Of a DNA stretch of 33,257 nucleotides, positions 24,130-31,321 are shown in pieces (within the stretch, counting starts at the first letter, position 1; every line of letters begins with the position of its first letter). The notes beneath the pieces were generated by a model, which was not told the DNA's origin, ran no database searches, and was given only the letters and a program-made list of their open reading frames with translations. Source of the stretch: Hyphomicrobiales bacterium (GTDB lineage Bacteria; Pseudomonadota; Alphaproteobacteria; Rhizobiales; Xanthobacteraceae); contig JACESF010000047.1 of assembly GCA_013911975.1 (NCBI GenBank), positions 1-33,257 of the forward strand, read 5' to 3'. The position numbers and the translations under genes are program-made.

Positions 24130-25101
24130 TCATTCCGCCGAGATGGCGGCATCGAGCCATGCGCAATTGACCGGGTTCGGGGCGCGGACGCCCCGTCGGG
24201 CGGCGTCGAGCCGCATCTCGCGCAGCCGGGCGCGGGGTTCCTCGGGCAGATAGAGCCGCTCGTGACCCCACAGGCTCGGGCCGTCGTGTGTCTCGAACGG
24301 CTCCCAGGTCTGCGGATCGATGACCTGCGCGCCCCAGCCGTATTCCACGAAGAAGCCCGAGGGCGTGTGCGCATAGAAGGACATCATGTGATCGTTGGTG
24401 TGCCGCCCCAGCGTGTAGGCGAGCCGGCCCTCCTCGAGCTGGGCGAGATCGTAGGCCTGGCCCACATCGTCGAGGCTTTGCAATTCCACCATGAAGTGAT
24501 GGAAGCTCTGCTTTCCCGAGCCCACCATGGCGAAGCTGTGGTGGCGGCCGTTGATGTGGAAGAAATAGAGCGGATAGGGCTTCAGCCCGTAATCGGTCAC
24601 GCTGAAGCCGAGCAGGTCCCGATAGAAGGGGAGTGCCTGCTCGATATTGGCGACGTTGAGCACCACATGGCCCATGCCCAGCGGCCCGGTCTTGAAGCCC
24701 GAGAGGGGGCGGCCCGGCACGAAGCGGTCGCTGGCGATCTCCGGCGCGTGGAAGATCTCCACGCGATGTCCGTTGGGGTCCCTGAAGACGATGAGATCGG
24801 CGACGCGGCGCTCCGTGGCCAGCGCCCGCGTCCCGTGCCGGACCGCCACGCCGTGGCGGTCGAGATGGGCCGCCATCCCCTCCAGGGCATCATGGTTCTC
24901 CACTTCCCAGCCCATGAAGCCGAGACCATCGTTGTCCGCGCCCGTGACCACCAGGCGCTGCTTGCGATCGTCCATGCGGAAGGTGCGCACCGCGCCGCCG
25001 CGATCGACCGCCTGCATGCCCAGAAGGTTGGTGGCGAACCCGCTCCAATCCTCCAGCCTGGTGGATTGCACCCCGATATAGCCGAGCGCTTTGATGGTCA
25101 T
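24130..25101 (-). CDS. Extradiol ring-cleavage dioxygenase (type I, VOC superfamily)
   Basis: The 323-residue protein has two glyoxalase-like modules, as in BphC-type extradiol dioxygenases that open catechols beside the hydroxyl groups. The expected iron ligands are H145 (GMGHVVLNV), H201 or H202 (FHHFMVEL) and E253 (FFVEYGWG). The extradiol signature G-x-H-x7-F-Y-x2-T-P-x-G-x3-E fits residues 232-253 exactly. Length and layout resemble 2,3-dihydroxybiphenyl- or catechol-type enzymes; the true catechol is unknown. GGGAG precedes the ATG at 25101. It lies between a Bug binding protein and an FAH-family hydrolase, a context that suggests aromatic acid uptake, ring opening and hydrolysis. Confidence 0.88.
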   Translation of the reverse strand: MTIKALGYIGVQSTRLEDWSGFATNLLGMQAVDRGGAVRTFRMDDRKQRLVVTGADNDGLGFMGWEVENHDALEGMAAHLDRHGVAVRHGTRALATERRVADLIVFRDPNGHRVEIFHAPEIASDRFVPGRPLSGFKTGPLGMGHVVLNVANIEQALPFYRDLLGFSVTDYGLKPYPLYFFHINGRHHSFAMVGSGKQSFHHFMVELQSLDDVGQAYDLAQLEEGRLAYTLGRHTNDHMMSFYAHTPSGFFVEYGWGAQVIDPQTWEPFETHDGPSLWGHERLYLPEEPRARLREMRLDAARRGVRAPNPVNCAWLDAAISAE

Positions 25102-25132
25102 GGCGCATCTCCCTGGAGGTCGCGGCGGCGGC

Positions 25133-26116
25133 CTATTGCTGCCGCTGGATTCCGCGCGCGTCGATCACCTGATTGAATTCGGCGATCTCGCGCTTGATCC
25201 GGCCGGAGAATTCCGCCGCCGTGCTCGCCGTGGCGTTGGCGCCGAACTTGGCGGCCTCCCGGGCGAAGTCGTCGGAAAGGATGATCGCGGTGATGTCGCT
25301 GCGAAGCTTCTCGACGATCTCCGGCGGCGCGCCCTTGCGCATGGCGAGGCCCAGCCAGGATTCGTAGACCAGCCCCGGAACGGTATCCCCCGAGAAGGGC
25401 ACCTTCGCCATCTCCGGCGGCACCGCGCGGGAGGTGGCCGCCAGCGGGCGCACCGAGCCGGCGGTGGTCTGCGGAAGGGCGAAGGTCATGGTGTCGATCA
25501 TCATGTCCACGCGGCCCCCGAGGAAGTCGGGCAGCGCGCCGGAGCTGCCGCGATAGGGGACGTGGAGGAATTCAGCGCCGGTCGCGGCGTTCAGCCATTC
25601 GCCGAGCAAATGATGGGCGGTGCCCTCGCCCACCGAATAGTAGCTGAGCGTCTTCGGCTTGGCCTTGGCGGCGGCGATGATGTCGGCAAAGCTGGTATAG
25701 GGCGAGTCCGGCCGCACGCCGAAGACCATGCCGTAGGTCACGGCGGTCGTGAGCCATTCGATATCCTCAACCGGATCGAAGGGCATGCTGGCCCGCATGG
25801 CCGCGGTCACCGAATGCGCGCTCGCCAGGAGAAGCAGGGTGTAGCCATCGGCAGGCTGGCGCAGCACCTGGCTCGTGGCGGTGAAGCCACCCGCACCGGG
25901 CCTGTTCTCCACCACCACCGGCTTGCCGAGGCGGGCAGAAAGCCTCTCGGCCACCAGCCGGGCGACGATGTCCGAGCTGCCGCCCGGCGCGAAGCCCACG
26001 ACGATCTTCACGGAACGGTTGGGGTAGGCTTCCTCAGCCTTCGCCGGCGGCTTCGGCAAGGCCAGAGCCAGCGCCATGGCGAGCACGGCGGTCAATCCAC
26101 AAACCTTCTTCATCAT
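25133..26116 (-). CDS. Second Bug-family (TctC-like) periplasmic substrate-binding protein
   Basis: The 327-residue protein starts with a signal peptide (MMKKVCGLTAVLAMALALAL, cleavage near AKAEE). The mature part has YPNRSVKIVVGFAPGGSSDIVARLV, VVVENRPGAGGFTA and HVPYRGSSGALPDFLGGRVDMMID. Bug proteins bind carboxylates or aromatic acids. No permease genes accompany it. The start at 26116 follows GGGAAG; a longer frame to 26128 would start at TTG and include that ribosome-binding site, so it is rejected. It lies 51 bases after the GntR gene and 31 before the dioxygenase gene, so the four genes form an operon. It differs clearly from the other Bug protein in this window, so the two are not a recent duplication. 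Confidence 0.9.
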   Translation of the reverse strand: MMKKVCGLTAVLAMALALALPKPPAKAEEAYPNRSVKIVVGFAPGGSSDIVARLVAERLSARLGKPVVVENRPGAGGFTATSQVLRQPADGYTLLLLASAHSVTAAMRASMPFDPVEDIEWLTTAVTYGMVFGVRPDSPYTSFADIIAAAKAKPKTLSYYSVGEGTAHHLLGEWLNAATGAEFLHVPYRGSSGALPDFLGGRVDMMIDTMTFALPQTTAGSVRPLAATSRAVPPEMAKVPFSGDTVPGLVYESWLGLAMRKGAPPEIVEKLRSDITAIILSDDFAREAAKFGANATASTAAEFSGRIKREIAEFNQVIDARGIQRQQ

Positions 26117-26167
26117 GGCGCTTCCCAAATATGTTCTTGTTTGACGTGTCGTTTTGTCTGAGGGGAC

Positions 26168-26869
26168 CTAGAGGGCGGTTCGCGCGATCTCCATGGTCCG
26201 GCGGTAATGCTCGGAAAGGGCGGCCACCGCCGCGTCGGCATCGCCGCTCAAGACGGCCTGTGCGATGACACCGTGTTCGGCCGCGACATCGCGCATCGAT
26301 CCGCCGGCCTTCGCGGAGAGGCGGCGATAGCGTTCGCTGTGGACGAAAAGGGTGCTGCGAAACCGGAGGAGCCAGGGCGAGTCGCAGGCGTCCAGGAGCG
26401 ACAGGTGGAAGCGCTCATGCTCTTCCGACCAGGCCTCACTGGTCACGCCCGGCTTTTCGGGGCGCCGCATGGGGATGGCGGCGAGGCGCTGGTGGCAGGC
26501 CTCTATCCTGTCACGCCACTCCGCTCCGCCCTTCTGCATGGACAGGCGAAGCGCCGTTCCCTCGATCTGGATGCGCCGCTCCGTCACGTCGGCGAGATCG
26601 TGAAGGCTGACCGGCGTCACACGAAAGCCCTTCTGGTCGATCGACGTGACAAAGCCATCCGAGAGCAGGCGCACGAGCGCTTCACGCACCGCCGTGAGGC
26701 TGACCCGCAGGCGCTGGGCGATCGCCGCCGCGCGCAGCGGCTCCCCGGCCTTCAGTTCGCCCGTCATCACCTCGGAACGCAGGTGGACGAAAACCGCCGA
26801 AGCCAAGCTCCTGGGCGGATCCTCCCCCGGCCTCATCACCTGCTCGATGTCACGCCCTGCAATCAGCAC
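26168..26869 (-). CDS. GntR/FCD family transcriptional regulator
   Basis: The protein has 233 residues from the proposed start. A GntR winged helix (SLASAVFVHLRSEVMTGELK, then LRVSLTAVREALVRLLSDGF and wing QKGFRVTPV) is followed by an FCD domain with the likely metal-binding segment EEHERFHLSLLDACDS and later EHGVIAQAVLSGD and SEHYRR. It probably senses the substrate of its own operon. The open frame extends to a GTG at 26884, but that codon has no ribosome-binding site and lies almost at the predicted transcription start. The GTG at 26869 has GGAGG five bases upstream and is preferred. A palindrome over the promoter suggests autoregulation. It heads the operon with the Bug, dioxygenase and FAH genes. 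Confidence 0.85.
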   Translation of the reverse strand: MLIAGRDIEQVMRPGEDPPRSLASAVFVHLRSEVMTGELKAGEPLRAAAIAQRLRVSLTAVREALVRLLSDGFVTSIDQKGFRVTPVSLHDLADVTERRIQIEGTALRLSMQKGGAEWRDRIEACHQRLAAIPMRRPEKPGVTSEAWSEEHERFHLSLLDACDSPWLLRFRSTLFVHSERYRRLSAKAGGSMRDVAAEHGVIAQAVLSGDADAAVAALSEHYRRTMEIARTAL

Positions 26870-26886
26870 TTTCGCCTCCGACACTC

Positions 26887-26900
26887 GAATATCGATATTC
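26887..26900. promoter_or_regulatory. Perfect 14-bp palindrome GAATATCGATATTC (candidate GntR operator)
   Basis: The palindrome is exact and lies directly upstream of the regulator gene, covering the predicted -10 element. Position and symmetry fit an autorepression site for the GntR/FCD protein. No second copy was noticed elsewhere in the window. Confidence 0.62.
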
Positions 26901-26920
26901 TATATTTTCACTCCGGTCAA
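26892..26920 (-). promoter_or_regulatory. Predicted sigma-70 promoter of the GntR-Bug-dioxygenase-FAH operon
   Basis: On the minus strand, TTGACC (complement of 26915-26920) matches the -35 consensus at five of six bases. A 17-base spacer follows, then TATCGA (complement of 26892-26897) as -10. Transcription would start near 26885. This supports the downstream GTG at 26869 as the translation start. Confidence 0.5.
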
Positions 26921-27100
26921 ACGGTCGGCGCATCGCGGAGCGTTTGGTCGCGCGGCGGCCACGGGACGGGATCGATGCTCCCGCGAAAGGACGTGCTGTC
27001 TGGGATTCGGGTAGACGGGGATGGACCCCGGTGCCCGTTCATGAGGCGAGACGCGGTCGAGCGAATGGGCGGTCCTGGGGTCCAGAGCATAGGGACATGC
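26921..27100. other. Intergenic sequence between the GntR operon promoter and the nrdJ terminator
   Basis: This is the middle of a 363-base stretch without a gene. I see no supported coding frame, repeat or RNA gene in it. Its right side ends at the hairpin at 27101-27139. Confidence 0.5.
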
Positions 27101-27139
27101 AAAAAGGGCTGACGACGCATGAAAGCGCCGTCAGCCCTT
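27101..27139 (-). terminator. Rho-independent terminator of nrdJ
   Basis: AAGGGCTGACG (27104-27114) and CGTCAGCCCTT (27129-27139) form a perfect 11-bp stem with a 14-base loop. On the minus strand the stem runs into a tract of five Ts (complement of 27101-27105). It lies about 94 bases past the nrdJ stop codon, so the transcript has a long 3' tail. Confidence 0.85.
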
Positions 27140-27232
27140 GATCTTCATCTCGTCCCGCGTCGCGCGCCGACAATCGGCTCTCGACGCGGCGCACTGTGGG
27201 ATGCCGCCGCGAAGGGCGGCGCCCCCCGCCGA

Positions 27233-30200
27233 TCAGCTGCAGCCGGTCGTCGAGCCGCAGGTGTCGCACTTCATGCAGGTGCCGTTGCGCACCAGCGTGA
27301 AGTTCATGCATTCGGGGCACGCCTCGCCCTCATAGCCGCGGGCGCGGGCTTCGGCGCGGCGCTCGGCCTTGCGGGCCGCCGCACCCCAGGGAAGGGCCTT
27401 GTCCAGCAGCGTTTCCGCTGCCGCTTCCAGCTCTTCCACCTCGCCCACCGCCGCCTCTTCCTCCGGCTGCGCCTTCAGGGCGGTGGCCCCGTCGGTGCGG
27501 CGGAGCAGGGTGACGTTGTCCGCCGCCGCGCGCGGCTCGGCGGAGGGCGCCACGAGGTTCACCGTCTTGCCGCGCACGAGGCCCTTGGAGACGATGCGCG
27601 CCGCCGAGGGCGCCTTGCCTTCATCCACGCCCTTGCCGAGTGCATCGAAGCCGGTGTCGCTCGGGTCCACATGGCCGAGGTCGTTGCGGGCGAGATAGGA
27701 CACCGCCAGTTCCCGGAACACATAGTCCAGGATGGAGGTGGCGTACTTGATGGTGTCGTTGCCCTGCACCGGGCCGGCGGGCTCGAAGCGGGTGAAGGTG
27801 AAGGCGTCCACATATTCCTCGAGCGGCACGCCGTACTGGAGGCCGAGCGAGATGGCGATGGCGAAATTGTTCAGCAGCGACCGGAGGGCGGCGCCCTCCT
27901 TGTGCATGTCGATGAAGATCTCGCCGATGCGCCCGTCATCATATTCGCCGGTGCGCAGATAGACCTTGTGGCCGCCCACCACCGCCTTCTGGGTATAGCC
28001 CTTGCGGCGGTCGGGCATCTTCTCGCGCTCGCGCACGCGGTGCTCGACGATGCGCTCCACCACCCGCTCGACGATCTTCTCGGTGACGGCGGCGGCGCGG
28101 GCGGCATTGGGCTGGGCCACCAGGGCCTCGACCGCGTCCTCCTCGTCCTCCTCGTCCGCCACAAGCTGGGCATTGAGGGGCTGGGACAGCTTGGAGCCGT
28201 CGCGATAGAGCGCGTTGGCCTTCAGCGCCAGGCGCCAGGACAGCAGGTAAGCCTCCTTGCAATCCTCGACGGTGGCGTCGTTGGGCATGTTGATGGTCTT
28301 GGAGATGGCGCCCGAGATGAAGGGCTGCGCCGCCGCCATCATGCGGATGTGGCTCTCCACCGAGAGGAAGCGCTTGCCGATGCGTCCGCAGGGCGAGGCG
28401 CAGTCGAACACCGGCAGGTGCTCGGCCTTCAGGAAGGGCGCGCCCTCAAGGGTCATGGCGCCGCACACATGGACGTTGGCGGCGTCGATCTCGGCCTTGG
28501 AGAAGCCGAGATGGGCGAGGAGGTCGAACTTCGGGTCGGCGAGCTGTGCGGCGGAGACGTGGAGCGTCTTCACCAGGAATTCCTCGCCGAAGGTCCAGCG
28601 GTTGAAGGCGAACTTGATGTCGAAGGCGGTCTTCACCGCCGCTTCCGCCTTCTGGATCGCCGCGTCGTCGAAGCCCTTGGCGCGCAGCGTGGTGTGGTTG
28701 ATGCCGGGCGCCTGGGCCAGCGAGCCGTGGCCCACCGCATAGGCCTCGATCTCGGCGATCTGCGCCTCGCCATAGCCGAGCGCGCGCAGCGCCTCGGGCA
28801 CGGCGCGGTTGATGATCTTGAAGTAGCCGCCGCCAGCCAGCTTCTTGAACTTCACCAGCGCGAAGTCGGGCTCGATGCCGGTCGTGTCGCAATCCATCAC
28901 GAGGCCGATGGTGCCCGTGGGGGCGATCACCGAGACCTGGGCATTGCGGTAGCCGTGGGCCATGCCGCCCTCCAGCGCCTTGTCCCATGCGCTCTTGGCG
29001 TGGGCCGCGAGGCGCGCGTCCTTCAGCGAGGCATGGTCGAGCGGCACCGGATTGACCGACAGGGTCTCATAGCCCGCCGCCTCGCCGTAGGCCGCGCGGC
29101 GGTGGTTGCGGATCACCCGCAGCATGGAGTCCGCGTTGGCGCCATAGGCCGGGAAGGTGCCGAGCTCCTTCGCCATCTCGGCGGAGGTGGCGTAGCAGAT
29201 GCCGGTCATGACCGAGGAGATGGCGCCGCAGATGGCGCGGCCTTCCGCCGAGTCATAGGGAATGCCCGACGACATGAGCAGGCCGCCGATATTGGCGTAG
29301 CCGAGGCCCAGCGTGCGGTACTGGAAGGACAGTTCGGCGATCTGGCGCGAGGGGAACTGCGCCATGAGCACGGAGATTTCCAGCACCACGGTCCACAGCC
29401 GCACCGCGTGCTCGAAGCTCTCCACGTCGAAGCGCTTCTCGGCGTCGCGGAACTGCAGCAGGTTCAGCGAGGCGAGGTTGCAGGCCGTGTCGTCCAGGAA
29501 CATGTATTCCGAGCACGGGTTGGACGCCCGGATCTCGCCGCCCGCCGGGCAGGTGTGCCAGTCGTTCACCGCCGTGTGGAACTGGATGCCGGGATCGGCG
29601 CAGTGCCACGCCGCCGAGCCGATCTTCTCCCACAGTTCGCGGGCCTTGATTGTCTTGTGCACCTTGCCGTCGATGCGGCGGATCAGCTCCCAGTCGCCGT
29701 CGTCTTCCACCGCGCGCAGGAAGTCGTCGGTGACGCGCACGGAATTGTTGGAATTCTGGCCGGCCACCGTGATGTAGGCCTCGCCGTCCCAGTCGGTGTC
29801 GTAGATGGCGACGTCGATGTCGCTATAGCCCTGGCGGCCATACTGGATGACGCGGCGGATGGCGGCGTCGACCACGCCCGCCTTGCGGGCGGCCTTGATC
29901 TCGCGCTTCAGCGCGGGGTTCTTCTCCGGGTCGAAGCAGGAATCGCCCTCGCCTTCGCAATTCACGCAGGCCTTGAGCACCGCCTTCAGGTGGCGGGCAT
30001 TGATCTTGGAGCCGGTGACGAGGGAAGCGACCTTCTGCTCCTCGATCACCTTCCAGTCCACATAGGCCTCGATGTCCGGATGGTCCGCATCCACCACCAC
30101 CATCTTGGCGGCGCGGCGCGTGGTGCCGCCGGACTTGATGGCGCCCGCCGCACGGTCGCCGATCTTCAGGAAGCTCATGAGGCCGGACGAGCGCCCGCCG

Positions 30201-30940
30201 CCAGACAGCTTCTCGCCCTCGCCGCGCAGGGACGAGAAGTTGGAGCCGGTGCCCGAGCCGTACTTGAACAGGCGCGCCTCGCGCACCCACAGATCCATGA
30301 TGCCGCCCTCGTTCACGAGGTCGTCGCCCACGGACTGGATGAAGCAGGCATGCGGCTGGGGGTGCTCATAGGCCGAGGTGGAGGAGGTCAATTCCCCGGT
30401 CTTGTAGTCCACATAGAAATGGCCCTGGCCCGGCCCGTCGATGCCATAGGCCCAGTGCAGGCCGGTGTTGAACCATTGCGGGGAATTGGGCGCCACCATC
30501 TGCATGGCGAGCATGTAGCGGTGCTCGTCGAAGAAGGCCTGCGCGTCCTCCTCCGTGTCGAAATAGCCGCCCTTCCAGCCCCAATAGGTCCAGGTGCCGG
30601 CCAGCCGGTCGAACACCTGCTTGGCGGACATCTCGCCGCCGGAGCGCTCCTCCTTGGGCAGGCTCGCGAGCGCGGCCTCGTCCGCCACGGCGCGCCACAG
30701 GAAGGAGGGGACGGAATTCTCCTCCACCTTCTTCAGGCGCGCGGGCACGCCGGCGCGGCGGAAATACTTTTGGGCGAGAATGTCGCTCGCCACCTGGGAA
30801 AAGTGCGCCGGGACCTCGATGCCCTCCTGGCGGAAGACCACCGAGCCGTCGGGGTTGCGGATCTCGCTCACCGTCTCGCGAAAAGCGATGGCGGCATAGG
30901 GCGACTGACCGGCCGTGGTGTAGCGGCGTTCGACGCGCAT
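27233..30940 (-). CDS. nrdJ: Adenosylcobalamin-dependent (class II) ribonucleoside-diphosphate reductase
   Basis: The 1235-residue protein reduces ribonucleotides to deoxyribonucleotides with a B12-derived radical, with or without oxygen. The active-site triad is N474, C476 and E478 (NPCSE). The first redox cysteine is probably C199 (PQPHACFIQ). The C-terminus has CPEC (1208-1211), CMKCDTC (1222-1228) and C1234, a zinc-ribbon-like tail that should include the cysteines re-reducing the active site. An insert around 325-335 adds three cysteines (CVNCEGEGDSC). The long size is normal for alphaproteobacterial NrdJ. The start at 30940 (MRVERRYT) has GAGGAG nine bases upstream. No partner small subunit is needed. 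The upstream region carries CtrA-, NrdR- and DnaA-like sites. Confidence 0.96.
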   Translation of the reverse strand: MRVERRYTTAGQSPYAAIAFRETVSEIRNPDGSVVFRQEGIEVPAHFSQVASDILAQKYFRRAGVPARLKKVEENSVPSFLWRAVADEAALASLPKEERSGGEMSAKQVFDRLAGTWTYWGWKGGYFDTEEDAQAFFDEHRYMLAMQMVAPNSPQWFNTGLHWAYGIDGPGQGHFYVDYKTGELTSSTSAYEHPQPHACFIQSVGDDLVNEGGIMDLWVREARLFKYGSGTGSNFSSLRGEGEKLSGGGRSSGLMSFLKIGDRAAGAIKSGGTTRRAAKMVVVDADHPDIEAYVDWKVIEEQKVASLVTGSKINARHLKAVLKACVNCEGEGDSCFDPEKNPALKREIKAARKAGVVDAAIRRVIQYGRQGYSDIDVAIYDTDWDGEAYITVAGQNSNNSVRVTDDFLRAVEDDGDWELIRRIDGKVHKTIKARELWEKIGSAAWHCADPGIQFHTAVNDWHTCPAGGEIRASNPCSEYMFLDDTACNLASLNLLQFRDAEKRFDVESFEHAVRLWTVVLEISVLMAQFPSRQIAELSFQYRTLGLGYANIGGLLMSSGIPYDSAEGRAICGAISSVMTGICYATSAEMAKELGTFPAYGANADSMLRVIRNHRRAAYGEAAGYETLSVNPVPLDHASLKDARLAAHAKSAWDKALEGGMAHGYRNAQVSVIAPTGTIGLVMDCDTTGIEPDFALVKFKKLAGGGYFKIINRAVPEALRALGYGEAQIAEIEAYAVGHGSLAQAPGINHTTLRAKGFDDAAIQKAEAAVKTAFDIKFAFNRWTFGEEFLVKTLHVSAAQLADPKFDLLAHLGFSKAEIDAANVHVCGAMTLEGAPFLKAEHLPVFDCASPCGRIGKRFLSVESHIRMMAAAQPFISGAISKTINMPNDATVEDCKEAYLLSWRLALKANALYRDGSKLSQPLNAQLVADEEDEEDAVEALVAQPNAARAAAVTEKIVERVVERIVEHRVREREKMPDRRKGYTQKAVVGGHKVYLRTGEYDDGRIGEIFIDMHKEGAALRSLLNNFAIAISLGLQYGVPLEEYVDAFTFTRFEPAGPVQGNDTIKYATSILDYVFRELAVSYLARNDLGHVDPSDTGFDALGKGVDEGKAPSAARIVSKGLVRGKTVNLVAPSAEPRAAADNVTLLRRTDGATALKAQPEEEAAVGEVEELEAAAETLLDKALPWGAAARKAERRAEARARGYEGEACPECMNFTLVRNGTCMKCDTCGSTTGCS

Positions 30941-31177
30941 GTTCCGAAACTCCTCAGCCCCCCAAGGGCAATGATGGCTCAAAAAGGCGGCAGCCGCGAC
31001 GCAACGCGACGGGTACGACGGCGTGCGCCGCCCCGGGACCTGGGCTGCTGTGTTTGGGAAGAACGGGGGGCGAGCCGGGTCATCAAGACCAAGCCATGCC
31101 CGCCGTCTATGACCCGAACGCTAGTGTGAGTCTGGCACCGGCGTCAAACACAGATTTGGGGCCCAAGGGCCGTCCAC

Positions 31178-31193
31178 CCACTAGATATGGTGG
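31178..31193. promoter_or_regulatory. NrdR-box-like palindrome upstream of nrdJ
   Basis: CCACTAGATATGGTGG matches the NrdR consensus ACACTATATATAGTGT at 12 of 16 positions. A poorer relative starts 30 bases away at 31148 (ACACAGATTTGG), close to the three-helical-turn spacing of NrdR box pairs. NrdR represses ribonucleotide reductase genes in many bacteria. The site overlaps the predicted -10 element. Confidence 0.45.
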
Positions 31194-31211
31194 CGCAGAC
31201 CGGCTTAACAA
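31182..31211 (-). promoter_or_regulatory. Possible nrdJ promoter
   Basis: On the minus strand, TTGTTA (complement of 31206-31211) could be the -35 element and TATCTA (complement of 31182-31187) the -10, with an 18-base spacer. The match is modest, but the -35 falls inside the CtrA-type site and the -10 inside the NrdR-like palindrome, as expected for a regulated promoter. Confidence 0.33.
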
Positions 31212-31220
31212 TCCCTTAAC
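31205..31220. promoter_or_regulatory. CtrA-type binding site TTAA-N7-TTAAC
   Basis: TTAACAATCCCTTAAC fits the full CtrA consensus TTAA-N7-TTAAC exactly. CtrA is the master cell-cycle regulator of Alphaproteobacteria. TTAA is rare in DNA this rich in G+C, so a chance full site in this window is unlikely. It lies 265 bases upstream of the nrdJ ATG and overlaps a possible -35 element. Confidence 0.6.
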
Positions 31221-31286
31221 GGCCTTACGCCGGAACGGATTTCAGGCCCAGCCTTGGCTTGCGCGACGCTGAGGCGGCAAACCGAC

Positions 31287-31304
31287 TTATGCACGTCATC
31301 CACA
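31287..31304. promoter_or_regulatory. Two adjacent DnaA-box-like 9-mers
   Basis: TTATGCACG (31287-31295) and TCATCCACA (31296-31304) each differ from the DnaA consensus TTATNCACA at one position and lie back to back in the same orientation. They are just past the mutL stop codon, upstream of nrdJ. DnaA control of a reductase gene is known for nrdAB in E. coli. Two near-matches are suggestive only. Confidence 0.3.
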
Positions 31305-31321
31305 GGCGCCCACAGGCGGAC

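Larger units (their letters stand above)
30941..31321. other. Regulatory region of nrdJ
   Basis: These 381 bases hold no gene that I can support. The right third has a CtrA-type site, an NrdR-like palindrome and two DnaA-box-like 9-mers. The left 230 bases would be a long nrdJ leader if the promoter is near 31182-31211. I looked for a cobalamin riboswitch there because the enzyme uses B12, but saw no B12-box-like element. Confidence 0.6.

Noticed and set aside
22119..26116. Recent duplication of one Bug gene
   Set aside because: The two proteins share only family motifs, are in opposite orientation and have different signal peptides.
27119..31129. Plus-strand open frame of 1336 codons over nrdJ
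   Set aside because: It is the antisense shadow of nrdJ in G+C-rich DNA. It is rich in His, Arg, Gly and Ala without any recognisable domain, while the minus strand encodes a complete known enzyme.
30941..31170. Cobalamin riboswitch in the nrdJ leader
   Set aside because: I looked for the conserved B12-box type sequence on the minus strand and found none. B12 riboswitches usually precede B12-independent isozymes or transport genes, not nrdJ.
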